Assembly (NCBI GenBank): GCA_020284085.1 | Contig: JACEVL010000004.1 | Coordinates: 1 to 64,000, forward strand | Direction of reading: 5' to 3' | Length of the DNA: 64,000 nucleotides | Origin: Aporrectodea caliginosa | Lineage: Eukaryota > Annelida > Clitellata > Crassiclitellata > Lumbricidae | In this document: one piece after another, positions 9,863 through 24,800 of the stretch | Layout of the letters: the number at the start of each line of letters is the position of its first letter | How positions within the stretch are numbered: the first letter of the stretch is position 1 | The notes under the pieces: model-generated | What the model was told of the DNA's origin: nothing | The model's database searches: none | The model's input: the letters and a program-made list of their open reading frames with translations, nothing else | Program-made: the position numbers and the translations under genes

Positions 9863-12800
9863 ATGGCGGACCAAAGCCAGATTTCGTATTATCGTGAAAT
9901 CATTGAAAAGGAAAATAGTCCTGTCGTTTGGAAAGAAATTACTATAAACACAGGTTGACTAACGCCTAGTATTTTAATGCAAACAGTACAGCAGAAAAAT
10001 ACTGGATTGTATCTTTCTTAAACAGTAGTAGACGCAAGTCACGTAACGCATTCGATCGTATACACCGCCTCGAGACGTTTCAAATTTGTTTACAGGGGTT
10101 TGGTTAAAAAATCTAGTGATCAGTGGACTTGCAAATAGTGCTTTTTACTTTTCAACTCCGGGACTCTGATCCTCTGGATACCGGAGTCGGACCTCCTTCG
10201 GACTACTCTTTTGGACAACCCCTCTGACTAGACGCACCGCTAGTAAATTAGGTGGTGCCCTGCGCTTAGCTTTCGAGGGGCGCTTTAGAAGTTTGGAGAT
10301 TACCATTACGATTAAGCTTTAAACGACATATTTGAAACTTAGTACGCTTTCATTAAATTTTCGGCAAAACTGGGAACGGCGGTCCCAAATTCAGAAATAT
10401 GTATTTTCGTCACAGACGTTACATGAATGAACGATACTATACAGACATATTTAAAAATGTGTTTTTTTCGTAACATACACAGCTCACGTTATTACAGTTT
10501 GCAATCATATAGCATAGTTGTCACTGAGCAGCTTCAGATACTGCCCGTAAACATGTGCTTTATGCGAATGTCGCCACTGAAATTCCGCAAGGTAACGTGG
10601 AAACAATTTCCTGCTGGTTCCACTTTGGTTCCTGAGTTTTCTCTTAGCATGCATCCAAAGCCCCTCTATTGTTTGAGTGTGGATGTCAGAATGGACAGGA
10701 TCTACGAAATGTTGTGCGTGTACAACAACCTGATGATCATAGACACCATTGTTTATCGTTGAAACATTACCGTACGCAGCCCACACGTCGGTGACAATGA
10801 CTGAACCAGGTAGAACGTGAGCAGTAATGATAGGTTCCAGTGTCTGTGCATCACGTCGGTGAACGATTTGAAGCCAGCATCGGCCACTTCCGCGTTCCAC
10901 GAGTCCAACAACCCAAGTTCCGCGTCGACGCATTCCCCTGTGGTATTTCCTGTGGAAGTAATAAGTCTCGTCCACTTCCACGAACATAGGCAGACCATTT
11001 GCGTCGAAGCCGCCAAGATAAACCTGTTGAGCGTTGAGCCAATGTTCACACTCAACGCGGAAGAAATTGTTATAATCAACCAGAATTTGGGACCGCCGTT
11101 CCCAGTTTTGCCAATTTTCCTGTATGCTGTTCAGATTGAGGTTCACCAGAACTATCTTGCAATGTTAGATTTAGAGAGGTATTTAGACCACATCAATCAG
11201 GATGCATTATAAGATCTGATAACAGTCTGAGACCCCTAGTCAGTTTATATGCTGGTTCCTTTACTTTCCAATAACATCTGCAAAGTGTGCGACTGATAGA
11301 GTGGATAGTTTATCAATGTCACACCAACATGCGTGTGGCATTTATACGGTTAAAGACTTTAGATACTGAAGCTCAGGAAACAGTCATTTTCACTTTCAGG
11401 TGTTTCAACAACTCAGAAAGATGTGAAGTTTCCTGACCTGGCCGGCGGATATGCATACAACGACAGCAGTCAGTTTTCTTCTTGTACACGAAACCGATTC
11501 ATCTGTTGGTATGTTTAGCAATAATTCATTTAAGTTTGACAATGCATGTTCTTCCTTTCCATAAATTTGGATATTTCAATACTTTATTTTTATAATACAT
11601 TTACATTATAGATAAATGTAATGTAAATGAATTTCTTGTTTGGCTGTAATTCAGTTGTTTGGTGGGGTATAATTAGTCAGTTCTATTCTATGATGAGCGT
11701 TTAATTATTTGTAGCTTTTGGACTTTTTCCATCTTTCAGAATTAAAGAGTGGACAATTGAGCACAGAGCTCTTAACTGTGTTTTAAAGCAAGCAAAAATT
11801 AAATATGATGTTCAGGAAAGGGATGATCTACTTATCGCATGTAAAACTTGTTTGAACTAAAGTTGTTTTAAAATATGATTTGAAGTAGCAACTTACATAA
11901 CTCCATAGGTAGCAATGGTAGATTGGTAGATCATTTACATAAGCAGTTGTCAGCATGAGTGCCAACAGATTTAACACTTTAGTGGCGAGCTGCATTGGTT
12001 TCCCTGTCACTTTTAGTACACTGGTATCATTAAAGGGTTAAGAAAACTACAAGTTTTTGAGAGTTGGTATAAAATGTAAATTATGTATTTATTTTTCAAG
12101 AAGTAAGCAATGCAGTTGTTGCCCAAGAACCTCAAGTCTCTACTGATAACCTTTGTTAAAACTGTTGCAGGCGTACTAGCGACAATGTTATCGAGCTGTC
12201 AGAAGTCTCGCTGGACTTTAACCTCCATGGTTGTCATTTGCGTATCCGTTTTTCTGATGCTCCTGTCATCTGTGGCGTTAGCTTCTTTGAGACAGCCAAC
12301 CACCTTGTGATTCTCGCTTGCACTGCCTCAAGTGCTCACAGATTGTTGTTCCAACATCCAAAAACACTTCATGCACAGGTTAGCAATTTAAATTTGTAGT
12401 GTGTTTATTTGTTATATGAAACATTATGAAACTTGGCTGCACTTGTAAGCCACACAAATTATCATACTCTTGCTAAACATGTGTATGTAATATATATTGA
12501 ACACTAAATTGCTAAATATTTCAAAGTTATAAAAAAGAATCTTGGCAGTACCAAGTAGCACTTAAATATTGGAAAGATGTTTAAGAAATGACTGATATCT
12601 ACTTAAGATATTTCAGTACTTCACAGCTGTTTTCACTTTCTGAGTTTTTCAAATGCTTGATACTAATTTTAACATCTTCCATGATAACCGTCGGTAAGCA
12701 GTTTGGGATTTTACTATATTTTACTATATTTCTTATAGTTTTGCTACATTATACTATATTTAATTTCATGAAAGCTCTACTCTGAGTCATATCAAGAACT

Positions 12801-15800
12801 GTCTGTTACAAAGAGTGTAGTTGCTATAGCTGAAGTAATGCCATGTTATATCGAAGGTGTGGTATGACAAAGTGTGTTCTAACAAGTCTGTTGTGTACTG
12901 TTGTTGAAGGTGTGTTTTAAATGTGCAATTTTTTAGTTTCTTTTGTGTCTGTTAACAGGAGGTGTTTACGCTGGGACCTGACACAAGTCTACCATCTATC
13001 TTTGCTGATGCATCAAGCCAGCAGGTTCAGAACCCAGCCAACCTCCACAATATAAATGTGGGAGGCACACACACAGTTTGCGTTGCTCATACTGGTGCTA
13101 TGCATCTCACCAGTGATGGTGAAGCAATATTTGCGATGGCCATACAGAATGAAGGAATTCTTGTGGTTAAATTGCCTCCAGTTGGTTCACAAGGTAAGTC
13201 ATGACTTCTCTCCAATTTGCGGAAATAAATTTAGGCATGGACTGTGTATTCTTTTGAAATTTCTAAGATACTAAGTGTGAGTAAAATTTCATCTCAACAT
13301 TCTTAATACTGCAACTTTTCTTTTCTTCAGTTGCATATGTTGGTTTCAGATCCTTCAGTGTCTTAAGAAAGTAAAGAAACTGTGTGTAAATACCATATTA
13401 TATCCTTGGTTTCAAATCCTTAGGTGTCATATGAAATTGTATGTGTATGCCTTATCAGATAAAACATTGTTGCATTTGCATTACTGTTAAATATATTTTC
13501 ATTTTTGCAGTAATCACTGGTGTGCACAATATCATCTTTAATACTGAAATATGAATGTCGTTTATGCTTGTTTCAGGGGTTGCTGTACAGCATGAAATCA
13601 AGCAATCAAATGCCGTGTCCAGGTTTTTGGGTGGCTTCATGCAATCCATTATTAGGTAATAAATATCGTTATCAAGATATTTATAGCGACTTGAGGTTGA
13701 CTGATCAGTTGGTCAATGAATTGGTTGCTTTATTTATTGATTTATGGATAGATTTTGTGTTGTTTTATGTGTTTTAATACTATATAGAGATCAGTTGGAT
13801 AGGCATTATGTTAGGGTCTTAAAAAGTGCTATATCAATTTCCAGATACATTACATAACAATGATGCCAGATACTATTTTAGCTATAATTGAAGGTGTGGT
13901 TTGAGGTAATGCCTTTTATTCTTGCTAGACTCTGTGGGACTGATTGATACATCTAGTGGTATATAGGTCTTATAGGGTCACTATACTTTTAATCTTATAG
14001 GCAGTATATCACGATGGCTAAAGTGTCAAAATTTAAATGCTGCTGCTATTTGCAGTTACATCTAGCCTTTGAACAATAATGCAGAAATTGGTATTATATT
14101 GCTGAAAAATGCAATCTGGTTAATATTGAAATGCTGCAAGTCCTTTGACCCAACACCACATTGATTCTAACAGAATATATGAAGCAGTATGCAACAAATC
14201 TTTTTAGTTTTTTGTAACTATTGATGTAATAAGGTTGGAAGTTTTGGATATTTTTTAACCTTCAGAGGACCGGAAAACAGTAACCTCACGACAAGTGTTG
14301 CTTTCCACGATAACATCAACAACTTAATGATTTTTGCCGTCAGTAAAGACAGCAAATTACGCATCTGGTCAGCTTCAGTAAGTACACTGTTATTCTTAAG
14401 TAATACAATTTGTTTTGTGGTAGGACATTGTCTCCAAATTTTTGTGTCTTCTTTTATGACATCACTGCCTGTGTCATTATTGATTAAAGAGTAAACACTA
14501 GTTGGTATCAAGGATATTCTGAAATTTAAGCTATTGAAGCATGAGAATGTTCATATGTTTTTTTTACTTCCTGGAGTTTTGGTGGTTTATTATGTGGTTC
14601 TTGGCTGTGAACCTGGTCTCATTTTCTAAAAACCTGTTCATCTTAAATCCACCAGTGATTGCAAGCATGTTGAAGACATGCCAGCTGCTATAGAACTATA
14701 CAGTTGGTATGTTCAATATGTTGACCACTCAGATCAGCTGTTGTGGTACAATATGAGAAGACACTGACAGCAGAAGTAGAACGAGCTCCTTTTCTACTTT
14801 CAAACATAAAACGTTATTTTATTGTTCTTGATTGACAATAATGAAGTCTTCACTAATGGTGTCTGTTCAAACTGTTTCTATCAAACACATACTTGCAAAT
14901 GCTACACATGTGTTTAGAATTCATTGAAAAGTTCTTATTTGCACTTTAAATCTATCTCCAGTAGTTGATGTGGTCTTATGCTTTCGCTATTATGGAGTGA
15001 AATCAGGCCCAAAAGTAATAATGAGGGCTAAAAATAACTGGCAGGCAAATGGTTAACTAATAAAGTATGTATTGTATTTATATTGTGGTCATTTTAGACA
15101 TTTGAATTTCTTGGAGCAGTTGATCTCTTGGAACATGTTCCTGATGTAGTGGACCAGTCAAGTAAAGTTCTTGGAGGTAAGATACTGGTGCATTTAATAC
15201 TGGACAGTGTTGCTTTGGTTAAGAATGCATATATGAAATTGTGCTGTTATAGCACATTTTAAGTACATCACAAGAGTGCTGCACCTATGGCTATCTTGCT
15301 GATGTAAGCAAGGGCTTTTTAAAGACAGTTTGCAAAATTAATGTATGCTGCACAAAGTCAAAGGTGGCAGTGTGTAGATATTGGAAGACTGTATAGGACT
15401 GCCCAATACATGAGATAGGCTTAGGTTGATGTGTGGAAGATAGGCTTGAATTGATGTGTGGAAGTGGGTCATCTGCACATCTCCATGGCTGCAGAGTGCA
15501 ATGATAGCCGACTCGTCTGAGTTGAGACTGGAAAACAGAACTTGCTGATCAATGTATGCTGGAGCAGTGCCAACAAGAGTTGGAGATGTATGCAAGCAAA
15601 AAAGCAAAGCAACACTTTACACTTTAATGACGAGCGTGCACTAAAAGTGACTGGGAAACCAATGCAGCTCGCCGGTATAAACTGCAAAACTGAAAAGATC
15701 TTTCAAAAGCAGCTATGGGGTATTATAACTTATGACTTTCTTCTGGGAATGGTATTCTTTCAAGAAGTAGAGCAAATTTTGCAACGATTTAGTTTTTTTA

Positions 15801-18800
15801 CTACTTTTGTTACTGAATTTATTTTGTTTTTGATAGGTGCAGGCCATGTAATTAAGATGTCAGCTAGCACTTTTGACCAGTCTGTGTATATGGCTGTCTT
15901 CCTATCGTTTGCCAATAAATGTCAGGTAAAGACAAATTTCTTTTGACTTTTACATAGGAAGTAAAATTCAGTTTTTCTTTCCTTATCGAGAACTTTACGT
16001 AAATGTCTACATCGGTTATGATTGATTGTGTGAACCTTTACTGAACACCACAATAAATTTTCAGTTCAATTCTTTACAGTTGCATGTCCTGGATGATGAC
16101 CTAAGAATGTTAGATCTTGTCAAATCCCTCTGCATTTACAAACTGCACAGGATCAGTGTTGGGGCAGGGAGATGGTTGAATGGTAAAATGCTGGCACAAG
16201 ATCAGAAGAACATGGGTTCGATGCCCGTTAGCCCCACAAGGTTGACTCAGCCTTCAGCTCCCTAGGGGTGACTGTAAAATGTGCAGTAGGACAGATGGGT
16301 GCCTTGCAGGCCTGCCATGCAGTTAAATTTGACTCCTATTAAACTAAATCATCTGCTACTACTATATAATGTAATCTTACTGTGTACTTGTTAGTTTGAA
16401 TTAATAAACAAATATTATTATTATTAGAGGGAAATCTTTCATCTTGACATGCTTGAACTACTGCAGTGCTGTCCTGTTTATGCTGACCTGCCAAGCACCT
16501 GAATGTGGCAACTTGATTTCACTGCCTTATTTGTGCACAGCCTCCCAAATTCTTGCATGTTTCAAACAGTTTGTGCAGTAATACACTGGCTCCTGATTGA
16601 GCAATCCATTCTATTCAATCAATCAATCAATCCTTTTATTGTTTCCATAGAATAGTTTACAAGTAGTGATCCAGAGTAATCATAAATCAACGATCATATG
16701 TTTAGAAATTAAAACAGACAGATCACAAGATTATCTTATTAACTTAATTGATGGAAACAATCGGGCACCCAGAAGGGACTTAAGTCCCGCTAAGTTAGGG
16801 ATACCCGTGTACCATGTTAGCAGAGGGATGACAGATGAGTATATATAGTCTATGCCTCTTGAGTGGTTCTTAGTAGTAGTTAGTCCAGAAATTCACCAGG
16901 GAAATGTCTCACACCAGCGTGGTATATGAAAACTGCTACCATTGAGATAATATGCGTATCATGTTCTTGTACAGCAACGTGGGCTTCTTGTGCATCAGTT
17001 CATCTCTCCGGAACACAGAGTGTTCCACTGAAACTGAAATGCTCAGCCGTCTTCTTTAATTTGTTGCTTTTCGGATCTATTGTACAGATCTATAGTTTCA
17101 GTACCTTTGACCGGATCTAAAAATCTGCATATATGTATATATATATATATATATATCCAGGTTATGGATACATATCATTAAAGTATATTTGTATGATGTA
17201 TAAATAAATTTATAAGCATAATTATATGTATATATATTTATCTATATATTTGCTGTTAACTAATTTCATTTGTAGCTAAAACTTATTCCATGTATATTTT
17301 AAATACAGCTCTGTCTCAAGCAAAGTGCTGCATTTACATCATCTGTGTGTGTGTGTTTGTCTTTTTAGTTTGTCATTTACCATCTGGATTCTGAAAGTAG
17401 AAAGCCGAGACATGTTGCTACTCTTTTTGGCATCGAAGTAAGCTTTCCTTTTCTTATATTGGCATTTGGTTTATTTTAGCTAGTCATCACCGGAAATGTG
17501 AAAAAGAAATAAACTGAGGCAGTTAATCATATTTTACAAGCATTTATGAGGTCTTGGGTGGCTGGCCCTAACATTCATCGCCTCATCTTCCTAGTGACAG
17601 TGTACAATCACTGTACACCTAGCTGAATTTGCTAAAGAGCACAGGTAAAAGCCAAAATCTAGAAACACAATTTCTGTCTTGGTGAGAGGATGAACCCCAA
17701 CCTGCGATCAACAGTTCAGCACACTAACTGTCCTGCACCTGTACTATAAAGGTGAACAGCAAGTGAAATATATGCTTTTTAGCCATCACACTATGGGGCA
17801 TGGTGGCCGATTGGTTAGAGCGCTTGGCCTGTAATGCTGAGAGTATGGGTTCAAGCCTCGTCCGATAGTTACTGTGCAGGGACCTTGAGCAAGTCCTTCA
17901 CTCACAATTGCTCAGCGCCATCAATGTTCTGTCGTATGGTTTGCGTGAACTTCTGAGCTTTGGAAGAAGGGCAGTATCAATACACAGAGTATTGTGTTGT
18001 ATATTCTCATGGCATATTGTGGAGCAGTTAGTAACCCGGTCAAAGATATTAAGCGAAGTCTTGACTGCATGGAATATTCACTGCATTGGTTTACTTTACT
18101 GTTTTAATTGAAACAGGGCAATCTGGTGGATTTTTATGTGACGCCAAGCCACTTGTGGACTTTGTGGACTCTGAGGACTGGGGAGCCAGCTGTCAGATAT
18201 GCAGTCATGTGAGTAGAGCATTTTCAAAGACAACATGGCTTTGAATAGAGGGGATATAATCACTGTTTATCTCTAATATCACTAAAACGATGTGACAAGT
18301 ATGTTACTGGTCAACAAATACGTTCATACATCCTTCAGAATTTAAAGGGAAAAGTTTCTGTCGTTATTTGATTATTTTGTGTTGGTAGTGATGTTAGCTT
18401 TGAAATATAAATTTGCAAACTGTGTGAAAATCCGAAATTTGAAATTTTACTTTTTTCTCACAGGGGGCATATATGATTCTGTGGACTTTAACAGAGGTTG
18501 TACAGTTGAACTGCTGTCACTTTACCTGAAATATCTTGTCATGCTTCTGATGACTGCTGGAAGAAGCATATTTATAAGTGAGTGATTACCCTTGCGTACA
18601 GGGTAGGTAAGGGTAATCATTATTACCATTCCTGAAGAAAGGTTGCTTTTGAGCCACGTTTGTGCTATTGACCTAGTGATGGCCACAAACGAAGGGAGTG
18701 GTTGGACGTTCATCTGTGCAACCAGGAACAACTTGAGCTCGATGTAAACCAGCCATTAGATCCTCGTGAAATCTACATGAACTACATTTTCCATCCAGGA

Positions 18801-21800
18801 AGGTTCAGTACTGACGTCATTCTGAAGGCTCTTAAGGTAAGCCTATCAAAAAACCTGTTTCAGCCTGTGCCACCTTGTTGGAAGCAAATACATTCTTTTA
18901 AAGCCATTGCTGGCACATAGAAACATTTTGCAAATCTAGATTGTGCTGAACTCGTATGTATAACTCCTATGCTATTTGTAATATTATTGTAGAGCATGCT
19001 GTTTATGATGGTGATGATGACTTGCGATGTTAAAGTGGTCGTGGTTATAACAGTAGTGTTCTTGTTGTGTAACGTTTATATAAAAAACTGCATGGGCCAG
19101 TGATGATAAAGTAGTATTGTATTTATTGTTATATAGTCATTACTATTGTAGGACATGGATAATTTCATTCATTCATTCATTACTAGAATTTGTATAGCGC
19201 CTCTTCAAGGGAACTACTCAGAGGCACTCCCAACCCAAGCGCGGCCAAATAGGATCATTTTTAGTTGAGAGAGGAATGACTGAGAAGGGGTTCTAGGAAG
19301 GGAGCGGAGTGTCAGAGGGAGGCCATTCCAGGTCGAGGGGCCAATCACAGAGAAAGCACGGCTCTGCCTGGTGGAGGTACGAGCAAAAGGGACAGAGAGA
19401 AGACCCTGTTCAGCTGAACGGAGGGAGCGCGAGCCTCGAACACTAAGGGTGGGGCTACAAAGCTGATGAGCAGTGCAGACTGAGCAACCTTAGGCCATCG
19501 CTGTGTTAAGACCTTGAGCAATGTCTTCACGTACAATTGCTTTTTGCCATCAGTCGCTGGTTCACTATTAGATTGAAGTGCTATATAAATGGAAGGTAAT
19601 AAATAAGAATAGATTTCTAGTACCATTGTTCTGATAATTGTTGCAGATTTACAGGCGATCAACAGACGCTGAGACACCCAGCATCCCGATCAGCATCCTG
19701 AAATCTGAAGTCTGCCAGGCAGTTGAAGCTAAGGTAATTTAAAAATTTTGTATTTCTTAAAGTGCTGTTTGGAAAGAATAGTAACAAATTTCCTTAATTG
19801 TTTTGGTGAATTGCATAATTGGTTGGTGAATTTCATAAACAGTTTGGTGGTTATAATTGGTGGGATTGGTTGTTGTGAGGCTGAGTACCATATTTCCAGA
19901 CTTATAAGTCGCTCCTTTGTATAGGGTGCAGTGACGCAAAAACAGCTAAATTTTGTTTTACTGTTTGGCTGGCTTGTATTGTTGATTGATTTTCTTCTCA
20001 CTTGTAGATCCGACAAGTAGTGGGTGATCAGGAGATGGCAGAGGTAGAATTTGTCCAGCTTCAGCTTCAACAGTGGTCCAAATTCTACTCTGGTTGTGTT
20101 CAGTACCATGAGGTAGGTTATCTTATTAGCTAAATGGCTACTAGTAGTACTGACGTGAAAGTATAGATGCCTATTATGTATTGCCTAAGTGTTGGTGTTG
20201 TGATAAATGGTTCATAATTTAAGGCAGTTTTGTCAATTTTTTGGATGGTAGTTGTTGATTTCTTCTTATTAAATCGATGATCATTCATCTAAATGTCAGA
20301 TTACATAGTAGCTTTTGCCATGAAATGGTCTTGAAATTGTCTGTTATGGTGGTAAATAAAGACCTTTGTAACTGCATCTGTCACTGAACCACATGAGAGC
20401 ATGTTCAGCACTGCGTTTTTAATCGTGTTTTAGCTTCCTACAATCATATTTAGCACAACAGCATTGGTATTGTGATACTTATTGTATGTGTGATTCCTTG
20501 TGGTGTTTTGCTGGATGCTCACAGGGAACAAAAGAAATTCTGTTTTTCTTTGCAGCGTGGAATGAAACCATTGGGAATCTTTTCTGATGAAGTTAACGGA
20601 ATGATTGGACTTGTAAAAAAATCAGGAATCAGCTTTTTATACCCATGCCCATCTCTTGACCAGATGTACCTTGGAGGCATTTCGCCAAATGAATATGAAT
20701 TTTCACGAGATTATCCTCATCAGGATTCAAGTTAGGATCATTTGATTTGAGAGAACACATCTGTCTTTTATTTCTCGTTCTAAGTGATTTCAAAACCCTG
20801 ATTTACAAACTTGTATTTGAATCTAGGTGGTCTTCCGGTCCATAAATAAAACTAAATTTTGACACCAGTAATAAGAAATTAAAGAATAACGATACGAAGT
20901 AGTAACAAGATTTTATGAAAAACTAGTGTGCTGTTGGTATATGTATATATTATTTATATTTGAATGTCTGTACAGTGCATTGTAAGAAGCTAACTTGGGT
21001 GCAGAGATTTAATTTTTTGTTTTACGGAAACCAGCTATAATACAAACTTATATTTGACTAAATATTTCATACGTTATGTTTTAAGTAATAAATGAAATGC
21101 ATTGTAGTTTCACTGTTGGTTTGAGTTATAATTGGTGTAAACTTTATAGGATTCCATGACCAGTTTGCTTGAACATTTCAAATTGTGATGTTGGTTTATT
21201 ATAATGGTAACCTTGGTATGTTTTTTCATTTGAATTGAAGCAAACATAGAGTTCAGTGATCTGGTATTACTTGGAAGATGTCTGAAAGTGATTCGTGAAA
21301 CGATTGATGAAGAGACCGCTTTAGTCTTTGAAAATGGCATAGTCAGTGGCTCCAGTCCTGTTGATTTGGTCGCGACGAGCGTTAGAGCTCTTCAGACTGT
21401 GGCAAGGTAAGAAAATGAATTTTGGTGATTAAGATGGCACACCTTCAGGTTCAAATCCTGTATACCTTTAACAAAAACTTCTGTACTGTTGAAGGTCTTT
21501 TAAAAAATTATGTTTGGGGTTTGTATGTGGCAACAGGTCAGCTATATGGCAGGAGGCTTGCTGCTTGATCCAGTTGTCGGTTTTTGTTATGACTTGACTA
21601 GTGGTTTGCACAGTTTTGCCGCTCACCAAACACACTCAGAATTGTGTTAATTTGAGCAATTCATGAATTAATAATAATAATATAATAATATCTTTTCTTT
21701 AATCAAGCGCCTGACAAACGCACTGCGCTGTACATTTACATGTTATGCAATTGAAACAATCTTGACTACTAACAGAACAGACAGCCTGCAATACAACTGC

Positions 21801-24800
21801 AAATCTTGTGGTGTAGTTAAACTACAAGGGCTTTACAATAGTTTGTATACGAAAAGGATATTGTTATTTGAGTGAAGTGACGTCATTTTTTGTGTTCATG
21901 CTTCTGAAGGCTGTTGTTCATTAAGATGTGTAATCAATGATGTTGTTGCGTTAAATGACCTACGACTTTTATTTTGGTTTTAAAGTGTCTTTTCGTTTTA
22001 GACCTTGATTTATTCTCCCTGGAAGGATGTTGCTTGCGCTTGTATATATATATTATATATATACCTACCTACATGTATATGTTTTCTTAACCCTTTAACG
22101 ACGAGCTGCTTTGGTTTCCCGTGCATAAATAGTACATGCTCGTTGTTAAAGGGTTAAAGATGTTTATGCTGTTGAAGGCCCTGGATGTGATTTACAAGAG
22201 ATAAAAAAATTTGGTGTATTTTTTGCCAGAGAGGATGTATTGCGAGAGTTGGAAATGGAGCTTCAGAAATCACGAGATGTCTTCAGATCAATAGAAACTC
22301 TTGTTGAACTTCTTGACATCGCTCTGGTCAGCTACGAGCGTCCGGCTGATGATATGAAGCCTGGTATGGCATTTGTTATGTATATTATCAGTTGTGTCTT
22401 TGAACTCATTTATGGCTTCAGGAAAATGTCTGCAGGGCCTTTATTCCTTTTTAATACTTTTAATACTTTGTTATATTTTAGTCCTTGAGGCTAAAAGCAG
22501 TAAGAGACTAAAAATAATGTCTGGAATGGGCTGTGCTTTCTTACATTTGGCAGAGAGAGACGTAACATGGTTGAAATAAATAATTGTGATTGGAAAGTGT
22601 TGCAGCTGGAAGATGGTTACTCTGCTATTTTGTAAAATACTAAATAAGTCCTAAATCAAAGGTAAAAACTTAACTGATGCTACTGATTGAAGTTTTTACA
22701 GCTCGAGTAACTGAAAGAAATGTTGTAATAAATAGGTTAAATTTCTTGCTGTTTCAGCATTATGTTTTACTTGTTTTGAACCTGTTTGCACTCATGTGAG
22801 ACCTAATTGTTGCTAATAATACCAGTGTTATTACAATTATTAGTTATTTTGTCGTTCTTCCGTATTGTTATATTATGATAGGATCATTGCATCCTCTGCA
22901 TTTCTTCAGATGGTTTGAGCATCCATTGAGAATGCCACTTTCTGTATGCATTTGAAGGCATTTAAACTCTCAGTACTCTTGCACAATATCTGCTGTTGTC
23001 GTTTGTAGTATTTTTGAAAGGGAATCATTTTGTCATCATCAGCATAGTAGTTTTGGTTCTTTTGCTAGTTTTTCATTGATTTCTTGTAGATGAGAGTTAC
23101 TTTGGACTGGGCCATGTCTTTGCCAGCACCACGGGTGTTGCTATCATCTCTGAGGTCTTCCGACAGACGATGCTGACACGCTTTGAAATGTGCCGTGACT
23201 TGCTTGTGCTTTTGAAGCTTTCACCTCATGTCATTGATCAGGTAAATTTCTCTGTCTGTTGCAATTGGAGAAACTCATGGCATCATTACGAGTATTAGGA
23301 AGGTGACTGGACTCTCTTGGCCTGCCTACACTGCCTGGCATCCTTCTGGGATGAAAGTTTGAAGAAGTCTTGTTGCTGGATTGTATCTTTGTGTTTATGC
23401 TTCAGTCTGTATAACCCTATCATGATGGTTCCAAGGACTGTTTGTAGAGACATTTAACATTTATGACAGGGTAGGTGTACTGGTGCAACGGCAGTAAACT
23501 TTGCAATAACGCGATGTGCAATGTTGACATTTTAGATATATCCTTATTAGAACAATGTTGAATAATAGGTAACAAGCAACAGTTTATTTCTGTTATGAAA
23601 AATGAGTTTGTAAGTTGTATACATGTATGTGAAACTATGATGTAGAATATGACAATCCGGGTATATTTGACTCACTGTTGCATAATTTACCTGAAGTCTG
23701 TTATTAGCCATTGATTACCTTTGATGGATAAATTATTTATGTGAAGTGATTCTACTTATTTAAGCACTGTCAGATAAATCAATAAATCACTTGCATTTAT
23801 CTGTTTGCCTTGTACAAGTTTGTTTTGTGTTTTAGGGACGTCTTGCAGTGTTTGGCATAAAGTTGAGTGAAACTATCTTCCATCTGGGATGCCTTGTTAG
23901 ATCGTATAACCTGCTCAGGTGGTGCTCTGAGTCAATGGCCATACAGGAGGCAACCAGCTCCGTGTAAGTGTTGGCTGATTATATTAACATGGTGACCAGC
24001 TTCTTGCTTTTGCTCTGCTATGTAAGAACTGACTCTTCAGCTTTCGGTTTTATTGGGCTTAGTGTTTCTAACATTGTTGACCTGGACTGAGATCCTTTGA
24101 TGACTATTAGGTGGGCATGTAATGAATGGGATATGTTCTGTCCTTACATTTATTGAAGTCAAAGGATGTGTTAAATGCTAGCGTGATGGTCTTTTATGCA
24201 CTAAAGTTCTGCAATCACTGGTCACTGAGTTCAGGTTTTAAGGCCCTCTTAATGGTTGCCTGGCTTCAATGTGCACTTCTGAACTTTGTAAGGAGGGCAT
24301 TATCAAATTACGATTGTATTGTATAGGGTGTTATTTATAAATTTTCACATGCATCAATGTTGAAAGCTTGAAGGAGCTATTGATGATGACACTGATTCAT
24401 AGTCTTATCTGATACAGACAAATAATAGTACTACTAATAAGAATAATAATGAAATAGTATGTTATGAAAAATATTAAAAAAATTGTTATTCCAGAGAAAG
24501 CAGCCGGAAACAGCTGGAGACACTGAACCTGCTTCGGCCATCAAGCTATGCTGTCTCCAAAAGACTTGGTAAGTAGAAACTGCCAATCTCCCTTCTACAT
24601 TTTATTCTAATTTTCTAAACAGTTGTGAACTGAATCCTAGATGTTACACTAAATCTTAGGCATAATGACTCACGCTCGAAGAAGCCCTGCATCGTCACAG
24701 AGTTAATATGTTGGGGGAACATGTGATTACATTTATTGAAGTCAAAGGCAGCAGTAAATCTTGTAAAGATGTATTAAACAAACAGATAATAATCTAGCAA

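Noticed and set aside
11740..11870. Possible NUP160 exon after the acceptor near 11,740
   Set aside because: Joining it to exon 2 creates an immediate TGA. The exon at 12171-12378 joins in phase and matches NUP160.
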